A DNA stretch of 7,044 nucleotides from Ruminococcus sp. GTDB taxonomy: Bacteria > Bacillota > Clostridia > Oscillospirales > Ruminococcaceae. The first letter of the stretch is position 1; every line of letters begins with the position of its first letter. A program made the position numbers and the translations under genes. The notes below the pieces were generated by a model. It searched no databases and was not told the origin of the DNA. It worked only from the letters and a program-made list of their open reading frames with translations. The stretch lies in contig JAIDNR010000022.1 of NCBI GenBank assembly GCA_029063695.1, positions 1-7,044 of the forward strand, given 5' to 3'. This document shows positions 1-6,156 of this stretch, piece by piece.

Positions 1-2
1 AT

Positions 3-620
3 ATCAATTACACTGATTTACGGCAGAATCTTATCATGAAGATATGCGGTGCGGTATCTGTAAATATAAGCTGTGCAGGGTACGGAAGCAACAGCAATCA
101 GCTTCCCGTGCTTCTGCCGATGAGAAAAGAAGATAATCTGGGTTACGGACTGGAGAAAATCGGCATATCCAATGAAAAGAAACTGGACTTCCGTCCGAAA
201 GCCACAAGCATAATGAGTTATATATGGCAGCCGCTTAGCGGAATAATCGTCTTTTTTATACTTTATTATTTTGCTGATAAATATATTCCTCAGCTTTCAC
301 AGCTTTTGTATTTTCTTGTCATAATGGGAGAAATTCCGCTTGTGTGGCTTACTGCTGTAAAGACTGCGGCACTTTTCAGAAGTGGAATAACAATAGACGG
401 AGAAAAAGTAATCGTCCGCTGTACAAAAATGACAGCTTTTCATACCGTAATCACCGAAAGTAAAAAAGCGGTGATAGTTGAAGTGAGACAGTCGCTTTTT
501 CAGCGTATAGCAAAGAAAAAATGTCATGTAAGAATATGGTTCACGGGCGAAAGCAAATCACGGTTTACCGTTAAGTCTCTCTCTGTAAAGGACGCTGAGA
601 AAATCTGTAACTTATTGTAA
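3..620 (+). CDS. bacterial PH-domain (bPH_2/YdbT-like) membrane protein, 3' part only
   Basis: The reading frame is open from base 3, and the first ATG (36) is internal, so this is the C-terminal part (about 205 residues) of a longer protein. Before and after that ATG the translation reads TDLRQNLIMKICGAVSV followed by an ISCAGYG motif and LPVLLPM. This is how a bPH_2 (DUF304) domain ends in YdbT-like proteins. A hydrophobic hairpin follows (roughly IWQPLSGIIVFFILYYFA and LLYFLVIMGEIPLVWLTAV). Then comes a last PH-like beta-rich module starting SGITIDGEKVIVR and ending in a helix, VKDAEKICNLL. YdbT-like proteins alternate membrane hairpins with PH domains at the inner face of the membrane, and their biochemical role is poorly known. 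The family call is from motif recognition. The gene ends 12 bases before the -35 box of the next promoter, with no terminator hairpin visible between them. Confidence 0.75.
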   Translation: MNYTDLRQNLIMKICGAVSVNISCAGYGSNSNQLPVLLPMRKEDNLGYGLEKIGISNEKKLDFRPKATSIMSYIWQPLSGIIVFFILYYFADKYIPQLSQLLYFLVIMGEIPLVWLTAVKTAALFRSGITIDGEKVIVRCTKMTAFHTVITESKKAVIVEVRQSLFQRIAKKKCHVRIWFTGESKSRFTVKSLSVKDAEKICNLL

Positions 621-631
621 TATTCTGTTTG

Positions 632-660
632 TTGACATAACCAGTCCTTTATGATATGAT
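632..660 (+). promoter_or_regulatory. Candidate sigma-A promoter P1 (TTGACA-17-TATGAT)
   Basis: A perfect -35 box TTGACA (632-637) and a TATGAT -10 box (655-660, 5/6 to consensus) are separated by 17 bases. The expected transcription start is near 667, inside the AGTGACA inverted repeat at 665-680. A protein bound there would block this promoter. It would drive the large membrane protein gene starting at 860, with a leader of roughly 190 bases. Confidence 0.7.
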
Positions 661-664
661 AAAA

Positions 665-692
665 AGTGACAAATGTCACTGTGAAAGTGACA
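665..692 (+). promoter_or_regulatory. Operator-like cluster: three AGTGACA half-sites
   Basis: AGTGACA (665-671) and its reverse complement TGTCACT (674-680) form a perfect 7-bp-arm palindrome with an AA centre. A third copy, AGTGACA (686-692), faces the second, so TGTCACT/AGTGACA forms another inverted repeat with a 5-base gap. The first and third copies extend to AGTGACAAAT and lie exactly 21 bp apart, about two helical turns, so they sit on the same face of the DNA. The cluster overlaps the predicted start of P1 and ends 9 bases before the weak -35 box of P2. Those are the usual positions for repressing P1 and activating P2. A dimeric regulator is likely. The NarL-family regulator encoded at 5472-6098 is a possible ligand, by inference only. 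Confidence 0.6.
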
Positions 693-701
693 AATAACAT
701 C

Positions 702-730
702 TTACCAAATTATGAAAGATATGGTATGAT
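702..730 (+). promoter_or_regulatory. Candidate second promoter P2 (TTACCA-17-TATGAT)
   Basis: TTACCA (702-707, 4/6 to TTGACA) and TATGAT (725-730) are 17 bases apart. The weak -35 box with palindromic sites just upstream is typical of an activated promoter. A start near 737 would put the long inverted repeat (742-836) at the very 5' end of the mRNA. Support is weaker than for P1. Confidence 0.4.
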
Positions 731-741
731 GTAATCACAGA

Positions 742-836
742 TTCGGAATGCGGAAGTCGTTGATGCAAAGTTAAAAAGGATAAGCAGATTATCTTCTGTT
801 CTCAATAATTCATAACTCCCGACTTCTGATTCCGAA
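742..836 (+). repeat. Long imperfect inverted repeat in the leader of the 860 gene
   Basis: The left arm (742-759, TTCGGAATGCGGAAGTCG) pairs with the right arm (820-836, CGACTTCTGATTCCGAA). Eight pairs (742-749 with 829-836) and seven pairs (753-759 with 820-826) flank a small internal loop of 2-3 bases per side. The arms enclose a 60-base loop. The left arm is itself a degenerate tandem (CGGAATG then CGGAAGT), like the CGGAA-rich interspersed palindromes of some Clostridia. No T-tract follows, so it is not a terminator. The right arm ends 6 bases before the Shine-Dalgarno sequence (842-849), so folding could affect ribosome access. It could be a leader RNA element or a MITE/REP-like repeat. 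I recognise no known riboswitch class. Confidence 0.55.
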
Positions 837-859
837 CTTAAAGAAGGAGTGTGTTTTTT

Positions 860-3235
860 ATGTTGACAATACTTGCCGTTATATTGATTGCAGGACTTAT
901 TCTGTTCGTTCCCGCACTTATAACAGTTATTGTAATCGCCTGTATAAAGTCGGACAACAAAAAACGACAGGAAATGCAGGGATATTATGAAAACGGCGTA
1001 TATATTCCGCCGAAACCGCCCGAACCCAAACCGCCGAGGGAAAAACTGAGTGCATCGGCTGTAATGCTGTTGATTGGTACGGCTTTCATAGTCCTTGCGG
1101 CGATTACTTTCGTTGCGGCTAACTGGGTAGACATGAATCCTTTGGGTCGTGTTTTTGCACTTCTTGCGGAATCCGCACTCGGTTTCGGAATAAGTGTACT
1201 CCTTAAAAAAGTAATCAAACTTAACAGAACTTCAATGGCTTTCTATATGATAGGCTCGGTAATTGCCGTTATTTCACTGATTACGGCAGGTTACCATGAA
1301 TTATTGGGTTCATGGTTTGCGGTAGGCGGAGACGGTGCGGCACTTCTCTACGGTGCTTCAGCCCTGACCGTTGCGGCGGCATCGTTTGCGGCTTGTCCGA
1401 TATATAACAGCAAGGCATTTAATTACATAGGCACTTCTTTTGTATCGCTTGCAATAGTATTCTTCTGTGTTCAGCCGACTGAATACTACAAGGAGTTTGC
1501 CGCTGTGATTTCACTTGCTCAGCTTGCTATTACTGCCATTATACATTTTCTCAAGCCTCAGAAAAATACAGTCATGGAACGTCCGATAGTTCTCATAGGC
1601 GATATTTCGGCAGTTGTATATCAGATTCTGGCAGGTCTTTACGTCCTTGCTACTACTTTTGAACCGACTGTGTATACTTTTGCCGTTCTTGTATCACTGC
1701 TTGTACAGCTTGTTGTATACGGTATTTTCAAGAAACAGAAGTGGATGTTTATATTCTTCAATCTCATAGGCATATACACAGGATTTGTCATTGCGGGTCT
1801 TGCTGAAGATACCATAGGCGAAGATAATACAATGCTTCTGTTTGCATTCATAACAGCGGTATTTTATGTAGTCAACAGACTTATTCCGAATAATCTTACT
1901 TCATGTCACGTTATTACTCTCATCGGAATTTGTTTCGGCTCGATAATTTCACTTGTTGCAGGAAATGAAGAACATTTCTGGGCAAATCTTATTGTTCCTG
2001 CAATTACTTCTCTCGGAATTGCAAGTTACGGACTTAATAAAGATGTCTCAATACAGACAGCAGCAGGTATATTTGCTCCGATACTTCCGTTTTTCATGGC
2101 TCTATTCATGAATGACAGACTTTCGGACGTAAATTCGGCAGACGAAATAAAAACGGCTGTTTTCGGAGTTCTTGTACTTGCATACACAGCGGCGGCAGCA
2201 TTCTTTGTATTCCTGCCTAAAATCAGCTTTGAACTCCATGCAAAGCACCCTGTAAAGTCTCAGGTTATAATATACACGAACATGATTTGTGCGGCGGCTG
2301 TGATTTTCAATATATCTGAATATTCTCAGCTTTTCATGATTCCCGTAATACTCTGCATAATTCATTTTGCTGTATCATATGCAATGAGCTGTAATATTAC
2401 TGCCGTCGGCTCTGTTGCGGGTCTTATCCTACTCACGGACAGTGTACTTAAGCACTATATCGGCAGATATGACGAACCAAGAATGTACACAATGTTCGGA
2501 CTTTTCGTGATTTTTATAGTCATTTCAAGAATCATATTTCCCGACGGCTTTTCAGTAAAGACGGAAGAAAGAACACGCATAGATGTTATTCTTCTCAGTT
2601 CATGGACTACTGTAATACCGTTTCCGTTCTTTGACAGAACGTCATTTTTCCTCAGACTTATTGCCATTGCAGTATTCATTGCAGGATTCATCAAGCGTAA
2701 TACCAATAAAGAAAATGCGTGTGTAATGCTTTCGATTTCGTCCGCACTTGCCTGTTTCGCATTCATGACACGCCCATTCCTTACTCCCGATTCATCGATG
2801 ATTGCAAGTAAAGTTAACATCGCAATATTCGCACTTCTCGGCGTTGCTTACCGTCTTATATGGAAAAATCACCCGAACGGCTCGAAAATCGTATCAACAA
2901 TAATATTCATCATATCATTTGCAAGTCTCATAATCGACGGAATGGTATTTGACAACGTTGCAAACAGGATATTCGTCCTTGCCGTGACAGCAGGTGTACT
3001 TGTGTTCTCATTCTTTGTGAAGTCAAAGACATGGTTTACAGCGTCATCAATCGCACTTGTAATCATGACCGTATTCTCGACTGTAAGATACTTCAACAGT
3101 GCGGGCTGGTGGCTCTATCTTCTTATCGTCGGAGCTGTATTCATTGCAATTGCTTCCGTCAACGAAGTATGCAAGAAAAACGGCGAGACTATGAAGTCAA
3201 CAGTTGCCAAAAAGTTCAGCGACTGGACATGGTGA
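860..3235 (+). CDS. large polytopic membrane protein of unknown function (DUF2157-like N-terminal region)
   Basis: This 791-residue protein is almost entirely hydrophobic. The ATG at 860 is the chosen start because AGAAGGAG (842-849) lies 10 bases upstream. The in-frame GTG at 851 is only 1 base from that sequence, too close for a ribosome. Residues 3-28 form one membrane helix. A short charged stretch follows, then a proline-rich linker (49-60, IPPKPPEPKPPR), then a long run of closely packed hydrophobic segments from about residue 66 to 770, by eye around twenty. A basic soluble tail (KKNGETMKSTVAKKF) ends the protein. The first segments after the linker (LLIGTAFIVLAAITFVAANW, then LGRVFALLAE) resemble DUF2157-type membrane proteins, in which a G...F..AANW helix is followed by a short polar turn. 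That is a tentative likeness. I see no catalytic motif, ABC signature or nucleotide site. It appears monocistronic, between its own promoters and the terminator at 3268-3294. Transport, envelope sensing or flippase-like roles cannot be told apart here. Confidence 0.85.
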   Translation: MLTILAVILIAGLILFVPALITVIVIACIKSDNKKRQEMQGYYENGVYIPPKPPEPKPPREKLSASAVMLLIGTAFIVLAAITFVAANWVDMNPLGRVFALLAESALGFGISVLLKKVIKLNRTSMAFYMIGSVIAVISLITAGYHELLGSWFAVGGDGAALLYGASALTVAAASFAACPIYNSKAFNYIGTSFVSLAIVFFCVQPTEYYKEFAAVISLAQLAITAIIHFLKPQKNTVMERPIVLIGDISAVVYQILAGLYVLATTFEPTVYTFAVLVSLLVQLVVYGIFKKQKWMFIFFNLIGIYTGFVIAGLAEDTIGEDNTMLLFAFITAVFYVVNRLIPNNLTSCHVITLIGICFGSIISLVAGNEEHFWANLIVPAITSLGIASYGLNKDVSIQTAAGIFAPILPFFMALFMNDRLSDVNSADEIKTAVFGVLVLAYTAAAAFFVFLPKISFELHAKHPVKSQVIIYTNMICAAAVIFNISEYSQLFMIPVILCIIHFAVSYAMSCNITAVGSVAGLILLTDSVLKHYIGRYDEPRMYTMFGLFVIFIVISRIIFPDGFSVKTEERTRIDVILLSSWTTVIPFPFFDRTSFFLRLIAIAVFIAGFIKRNTNKENACVMLSISSALACFAFMTRPFLTPDSSMIASKVNIAIFALLGVAYRLIWKNHPNGSKIVSTIIFIISFASLIIDGMVFDNVANRIFVLAVTAGVLVFSFFVKSKTWFTASSIALVIMTVFSTVRYFNSAGWWLYLLIVGAVFIAIASVNEVCKKNGETMKSTVAKKFSDWTW

Positions 3236-3267
3236 CTTTAGTCGGGAGCTGTTGAGGGAAGAAATAA

Positions 3268-3294
3268 AAAATCCCTGATTTTTTCAGGGATTTT
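3268..3294. terminator. Bidirectional rho-independent terminator
   Basis: AAAATCCCTGA (3268-3278) and TCAGGGATTTT (3284-3294) form an 11-bp stem with a TTTTT loop. On the minus strand the stem is followed by a good T-rich tract (TTTTTTATTT across 3262-3271), which suits the toxin-antitoxin operon ending at 3298. On the plus strand the T-tract is short (TTTT), but the hairpin can also end the 860-3235 transcript. It serves two convergent genes. Confidence 0.85.
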
Positions 3295-3297
3295 CAG

Positions 3298-3555
3298 TCA
3301 GTCTTCATAGTGACCTTTACAGGAAAGAATATACAGATTTCCGTCAAGGATATTATAGACAAGTCTGTTGCCGTGGTCAATATGTCTGCTCCATGCTTTG
3401 CGGTATCTCAGCGGTTCAGGGTGACCTGTACCTTGAGATAAGCCGTTTCGCTCAATATCCTTGATAAGTTCATTGATTTTCTTAAGCATTTTCTTATCAG
3501 TTGCCTGCCAGTAAAGATAGTCTTCCCAACCTTTATCAGACCATAGTTTATTCAT
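3298..3555 (-). CDS. yoeB: YoeB-family toxin (ribosome-dependent mRNA endonuclease)
   Basis: YoeB is a RelE-superfamily toxin that binds the ribosomal A site and cuts mRNA during translation. This 85-residue protein matches the family length (84 in E. coli). It aligns from the N-terminal LWSDKGWEDYLYWQ through KKINELIKDIERN, GHPEPL, WSRHI, NRLVY to the C-terminal GHY. The catalytic residues known from E. coli YoeB (Glu46, Arg65, His83, Tyr84) correspond to Glu47, Arg64, His82 and Tyr83 here, so the toxin looks active. The frame stays open upstream to an ATG at 3645, but that part lies inside the antitoxin gene and has no family likeness. ATG 3555 is the right start, with GAGG 9 bases upstream. 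The start overlaps the antitoxin end by 8 bases (ATGAATAA), giving translational coupling. The protein has two extra residues (Glu-Asp) after the usual terminal Tyr. Confidence 0.93.
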   Translation of the reverse strand: MNKLWSDKGWEDYLYWQATDKKMLKKINELIKDIERNGLSQGTGHPEPLRYRKAWSRHIDHGNRLVYNILDGNLYILSCKGHYED

Positions 3556-3805
3556 CGTCGTCAACCTCAATAAGTTCATGCTTCCGGCACGTTCCGTCCT
3601 CAACCTGAGAGATAGCGTAATCGATTTTTCTGAGATAATCGGCATTTCTCATAGCTTTCATAATCTGATTGTACTGTTCAAGGCTCATCATGACAACATT
3701 CTTTTCATTTTTTCTTGTGACGATAACAGTCTCGTTTTCATCGGTTGCCTTGTCGCAGTAGTCTTTCAGGTGATTTCTGATAGTGGAATAATTAACAGCC
3801 AGCAT
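3548..3805 (-). CDS. yefM: YefM-family antitoxin (Phd/YefM superfamily)
   Basis: This 85-residue protein starts MLAVNYSTIRNHLKDYCDK, the hallmark of YefM. It continues with ETVIVTRKNEKNVVMMSLEQYNQ, the beta-strand and helix core of the Phd/YefM DNA-binding fold that dimerises on the operator. The acidic C-terminal part (about residues 55-85, ending VDDDE) should be the flexible segment that wraps the YoeB active site. The ATG at 3805 is preceded by GGAG (3816-3819), 10 bases away. It is the first gene of a two-gene operon with yoeB, as is normal for type II modules, so that the labile antitoxin is made first. The complex should repress its own promoter through the TGTACA sites at 3834-3855. 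Both genes look intact. Confidence 0.93.
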   Translation of the reverse strand: MLAVNYSTIRNHLKDYCDKATDENETVIVTRKNEKNVVMMSLEQYNQIMKAMRNADYLRKIDYAISQVEDGTCRKHELIEVDDDE

Positions 3806-3833
3806 AATACAACAGCTCCATTCTGTTCATGAT

Positions 3834-3855
3834 ATTGTACTTTTTATTGTACAAT
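3834..3855 (-). promoter_or_regulatory. YefM-YoeB operator (TGTACA-type repeats)
   Basis: ATTGTAC (3834-3840) and GTACAAT (3849-3855) form a perfect 7-bp inverted repeat with an 8-base centre. Seen differently, there is a full TGTACA palindrome (3848-3853) and a near copy, TGTACT (3836-3841), with centres 12 bp apart. From memory of the E. coli yefM-yoeB work, that operator consists of adjacent long and short palindromes with TGTACA cores at this spacing. The site covers the predicted transcription start of the TA promoter, so occupancy would repress it. Confidence 0.75.
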
Positions 3856-3858
3856 TAA

Positions 3859-3887
3859 AGTATATCATATTTTCAGACTTCTGTCAA
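3859..3887 (-). promoter_or_regulatory. Promoter of the yefM-yoeB operon
   Basis: Read on the minus strand, TTGACA (3887-3882) is a perfect -35 box. It is followed after exactly 17 bases by TATACT (3864-3859, 5/6). Transcription would start near 3852, inside the TGTACA operator and about 45 bases upstream of the yefM ATG. Confidence 0.8.
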
Positions 3888-3896
3888 GCTGAAATG

Positions 3897-3903
3897 AAAG
3901 GAG
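3897..3903 (+). promoter_or_regulatory. Ribosome binding site that points to an ATA start for the kinase
   Basis: AAAGGAG is the only strong Shine-Dalgarno sequence near the kinase gene. Seven bases downstream is ATA (3911), in frame with the kinase and followed by GCA (Ala), a common second codon. The first ATG in frame (3959) has no such site at a useful distance. The site therefore decides the start. Confidence 0.7.
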
Positions 3904-3910
3904 AATTATT

Positions 3911-5455
3911 ATAGCAACGATAATATCGGCGGTACTTCTGTTTGTCGGACTTTGCGGAATGATTGGCACGGTCTGCTGGATTCTGAGGTGTGGAAACAAC
4001 AACTCAATGACAAGACTTTTTATATTCTGTCAGCTTTCCATAGCGGTATGGCTTGTATCTCAGCTCCTGATACTTTTTTCGGAAAGCGTACATCAGCTAT
4101 GGATAAGCTATCTCATAGGAAATATCGGCATATGCTGTTTTTCACCGTTCTGGCTTATGTTTTCTGCGGAGTATATTGAATCACCTTTGAAGAAATATTC
4201 AGGTATACTTTATTTTGTTCCTGCGGTCATGTTTGCCTGTATAGCGACTAATCCGCTTCACAGACTGTATTATACTGAGTTTCAGAAAGGCAGTATCAGC
4301 TATGGGATTTTATTCTATATATTCCAGTTTTTGTTTTACGTTCTTATCATATCAGGAATTGTATTTCTCAGCAGAAACAGAAAAAATGAACGTTCCCACA
4401 CTATGCTTGCCCTTGCGACTGTCGTTCCGCTTATGATTAATATACTTACCGTATCGGGCATAATCAAATCGAAAATCGAACTTACACCTCTGTTTTTTGC
4501 TTTTTCTGTAATCATGATTCTTATTGCAATCCGCCGTTACGGACTTCTTGATATTACGGGAATTGCAATCAATGACACAATGGATAATATAAGCACTGCC
4601 GTTATCGTGTTCAATGCGGACGGAAATATGACCTACAGAAACAGGTATTCCGATAATATAATCGATTTCAGCGATGTCTGTACTATCTCGGATTTTATAA
4701 GCAAAGTGGGCAGTAATCAGGGCGATATTGAAATTGACGGTAATTTCTGGAATATCAGGCAGAGTACCTGTCTCAACAAAAAGGGTGAGGCGATTGCCGA
4801 AGTAATTATTATCAACAACGTCTCGGAATACTATGAACTTGCCGAAACGGGAAAAAAGCTTTCCCTTGAACATGAACGCAACAGGATTGCTCAGGAAATC
4901 CACGATTCGGCAGGTCACACATTTACTATGATAAGTTCTCTGGCAAAAATCCTGCAAATTGAGACGGACAGGGACAGAATGCTTGAATATACCGCCGAAA
5001 TAGACGGTCTTTCCCGAAGCGGTATAACTCAGCTCAGATGTTCCATAAACAATCTCAGGGACGACGAGTTCATGACTTCCGTTACGGGAGCTGTTCAGAC
5101 AGTTATCACTTCTGTAAGGGATATAGATATAGAACTCTGCTTTCAGGGGACTGAGGACGAAAGTTTTGCTTTCTGCATTCGTGAAGTTTATGACAATATC
5201 CGTGAAACGCTCACAAATGCAATGCGTTATTCTTCTGCCGACAGGATTGATATTATAGTAAAGTTTCTTTCAGACCGTCTTGAACTGTATATTTTCGACA
5301 ACGGCAGAGGGTGCAGGGAGATTCACGAAAACAACGGTCTTTCGGGAATCCGCACAAGAACGGAGAATATTGGCGGTGAAGTGAAGTTTTCTTCATCTGA
5401 GGGCGACGGCTTTGCAACTGTCATTAAAATTCCGAAGCAGTATATAACAGGGTAA
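3911..5455 (+). CDS. 7TM sensor histidine kinase, HisKA_3 (NarX/DesK-type)
   Basis: This is a membrane sensor kinase that should autophosphorylate on His and pass phosphate to the regulator encoded just downstream. Numbered from the proposed ATA start (514 residues), seven hydrophobic segments lie at about 2-25, 36-56, 63-86, 96-115, 129-155, 164-185 and 191-211, resembling the 7TM histidine-kinase N-terminal domain. A PAS-like stretch follows (about 222-306, with NISTAVIVFNADGNMTYRN). The dimerisation and phosphoacceptor helix carries ERNRIAQEIHDSAGH with His331. The ATPase domain shows the N box (RETLTNAMRYS, Asn436), DNGRG (463-467) and the GLSGI lid motif (476-480). All key residues are present. 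Starting at ATG 3959 instead would remove most of helix 1 and leave six full helices, so an upstream start is favoured; no ATG, GTG or TTG is available there in frame. The regulator gene follows 16 bases later in the same operon. The signal sensed is unknown. Confidence 0.9.
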   Translation: MATIISAVLLFVGLCGMIGTVCWILRCGNNNSMTRLFIFCQLSIAVWLVSQLLILFSESVHQLWISYLIGNIGICCFSPFWLMFSAEYIESPLKKYSGILYFVPAVMFACIATNPLHRLYYTEFQKGSISYGILFYIFQFLFYVLIISGIVFLSRNRKNERSHTMLALATVVPLMINILTVSGIIKSKIELTPLFFAFSVIMILIAIRRYGLLDITGIAINDTMDNISTAVIVFNADGNMTYRNRYSDNIIDFSDVCTISDFISKVGSNQGDIEIDGNFWNIRQSTCLNKKGEAIAEVIIINNVSEYYELAETGKKLSLEHERNRIAQEIHDSAGHTFTMISSLAKILQIETDRDRMLEYTAEIDGLSRSGITQLRCSINNLRDDEFMTSVTGAVQTVITSVRDIDIELCFQGTEDESFAFCIREVYDNIRETLTNAMRYSSADRIDIIVKFLSDRLELYIFDNGRGCREIHENNGLSGIRTRTENIGGEVKFSSSEGDGFATVIKIPKQYITG

Positions 5456-5471
5456 CAAGGAGAGATTTTGA

Positions 5472-6098
5472 ATGATAAAAGTTCTGATAGCGGACGATAT
5501 AGAGATTCTGAGAACAGGTCTGAAAGCCGTTCTTTCTCAGGACGATGAGATAAAAGTTGTCGGTGAAGCGGTAAACGGACGTGAAGCCTATGAGCTTTCG
5601 GTAAAATTAAAGCCTGACGTTGTGCTTATGGATATGCGAATGCCTGATTTCGACGGCAGTTATGGTACAAGGCAGATTAAAGAGAAAATCAGCGGAGTAA
5701 AAGTCCTTGTGCTTACAACATTCGACGACAAAGAAACCGTCCGAAAGGCTGTTTCAGGCGGTGCGGACGGCTATATACTTAAAGAAATGGACAATTCACA
5801 GATTATAAACTCCATAAAAGCTGTTTCGGGCGGAATAAACGTTTTCTGCGGTAATATTTTTCAGTCCATAAAAACAGAAGCGGTTATTCAGCAGAATCCG
5901 CATAATTTTGACCTTACTGAACGTGAGACGGAATTTCTTCGTCTTATCTGCGACGGGTGCGACAATAAAGAAATTGCGTCAAAGATGTTTCTTGCAGAGG
6001 GGACAGTCCGCAACAGCATATCACGTCTGCTTGAAAAACTCAGTCTCAAAGACCGTACACAGCTTGCTGTTTTCGCCATAAAAAACAATATAGTTTAG
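5472..6098 (+). CDS. Response regulator, NarL/LuxR (FixJ-like) family
   Basis: This is a cytoplasmic DNA-binding regulator of 208 residues, the usual size for the family. The receiver domain (1-120) has the acidic pair Asp8/Asp9, the phosphoacceptor Asp54 in VVLMDMRMP, Thr82 in LVLTTFD and Lys104 in GYILKEM, so phosphorylation should work. After a linker, a LuxR-type helix-turn-helix spans about 148-203 (LTERETEFLRLICDG, then NKEIASKMFLAEGTVRNSISRLLEKL). The recognition helix lies around GTVRNSISRLLEKL. The start has AAGGAG (5457-5462) 9 bases upstream. The gene is co-transcribed with the kinase. Such regulators bind inverted repeats as dimers; the AGTGACA cluster at 665-692 is a candidate site within the window. 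No transporter gene follows, which leaves the regulon open. Confidence 0.93.
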   Translation: MIKVLIADDIEILRTGLKAVLSQDDEIKVVGEAVNGREAYELSVKLKPDVVLMDMRMPDFDGSYGTRQIKEKISGVKVLVLTTFDDKETVRKAVSGGADGYILKEMDNSQIINSIKAVSGGINVFCGNIFQSIKTEAVIQQNPHNFDLTERETEFLRLICDGCDNKEIASKMFLAEGTVRNSISRLLEKLSLKDRTQLAVFAIKNNIV

Positions 6099-6119
6099 TA
6101 GCTGTAAAGTATATAATTA

Positions 6120-6151
6120 AAGCCTGCTGATAAGATTAATTCAGCAGGCTT
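6120..6151. terminator. Bidirectional rho-independent terminator
   Basis: AAGCCTGCTGA (6120-6130) and TCAGCAGGCTT (6141-6151) form an 11-bp GC-rich stem around a 10-base loop. On the plus strand it is followed by TATTATTTATT, closing the kinase-regulator operon. On the minus strand it is followed by a T/A-rich run (TTAATTATAT), closing the dockerin gene, whose stop codon is only 5 bases away. Confidence 0.85.
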
Positions 6152-6156
6152 ATTAT

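Noticed and set aside
851..859. GTG at 851 as start of the large membrane protein
   Set aside because: It lies 1 base from the Shine-Dalgarno sequence; ATG 860 in the same frame has a 10-base spacer.
3556..3645. N-terminal extension of the YoeB toxin to ATG 3645
   Set aside because: The extra 30 residues are another frame of the yefM gene and have no YoeB likeness; the family length fits ATG 3555.
3895..3915. Six-codon upstream ORF (ATG AAA GGA GAA TTA TTA TAG) ahead of the kinase
   Set aside because: It has no ribosome binding site of its own and simply contains the kinase Shine-Dalgarno sequence; probably chance, though its stop overlaps the ATA.
3952..4179. 75-residue plus-strand open frame overlapping the kinase start
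   Set aside because: It is an out-of-frame shadow of the kinase membrane region with no Shine-Dalgarno sequence.
4352..4957. 201-residue open frame on the minus strand
   Set aside because: It lies fully inside the kinase gene, whose conserved motifs are clear in the plus frame; its translation has no domain-like features.
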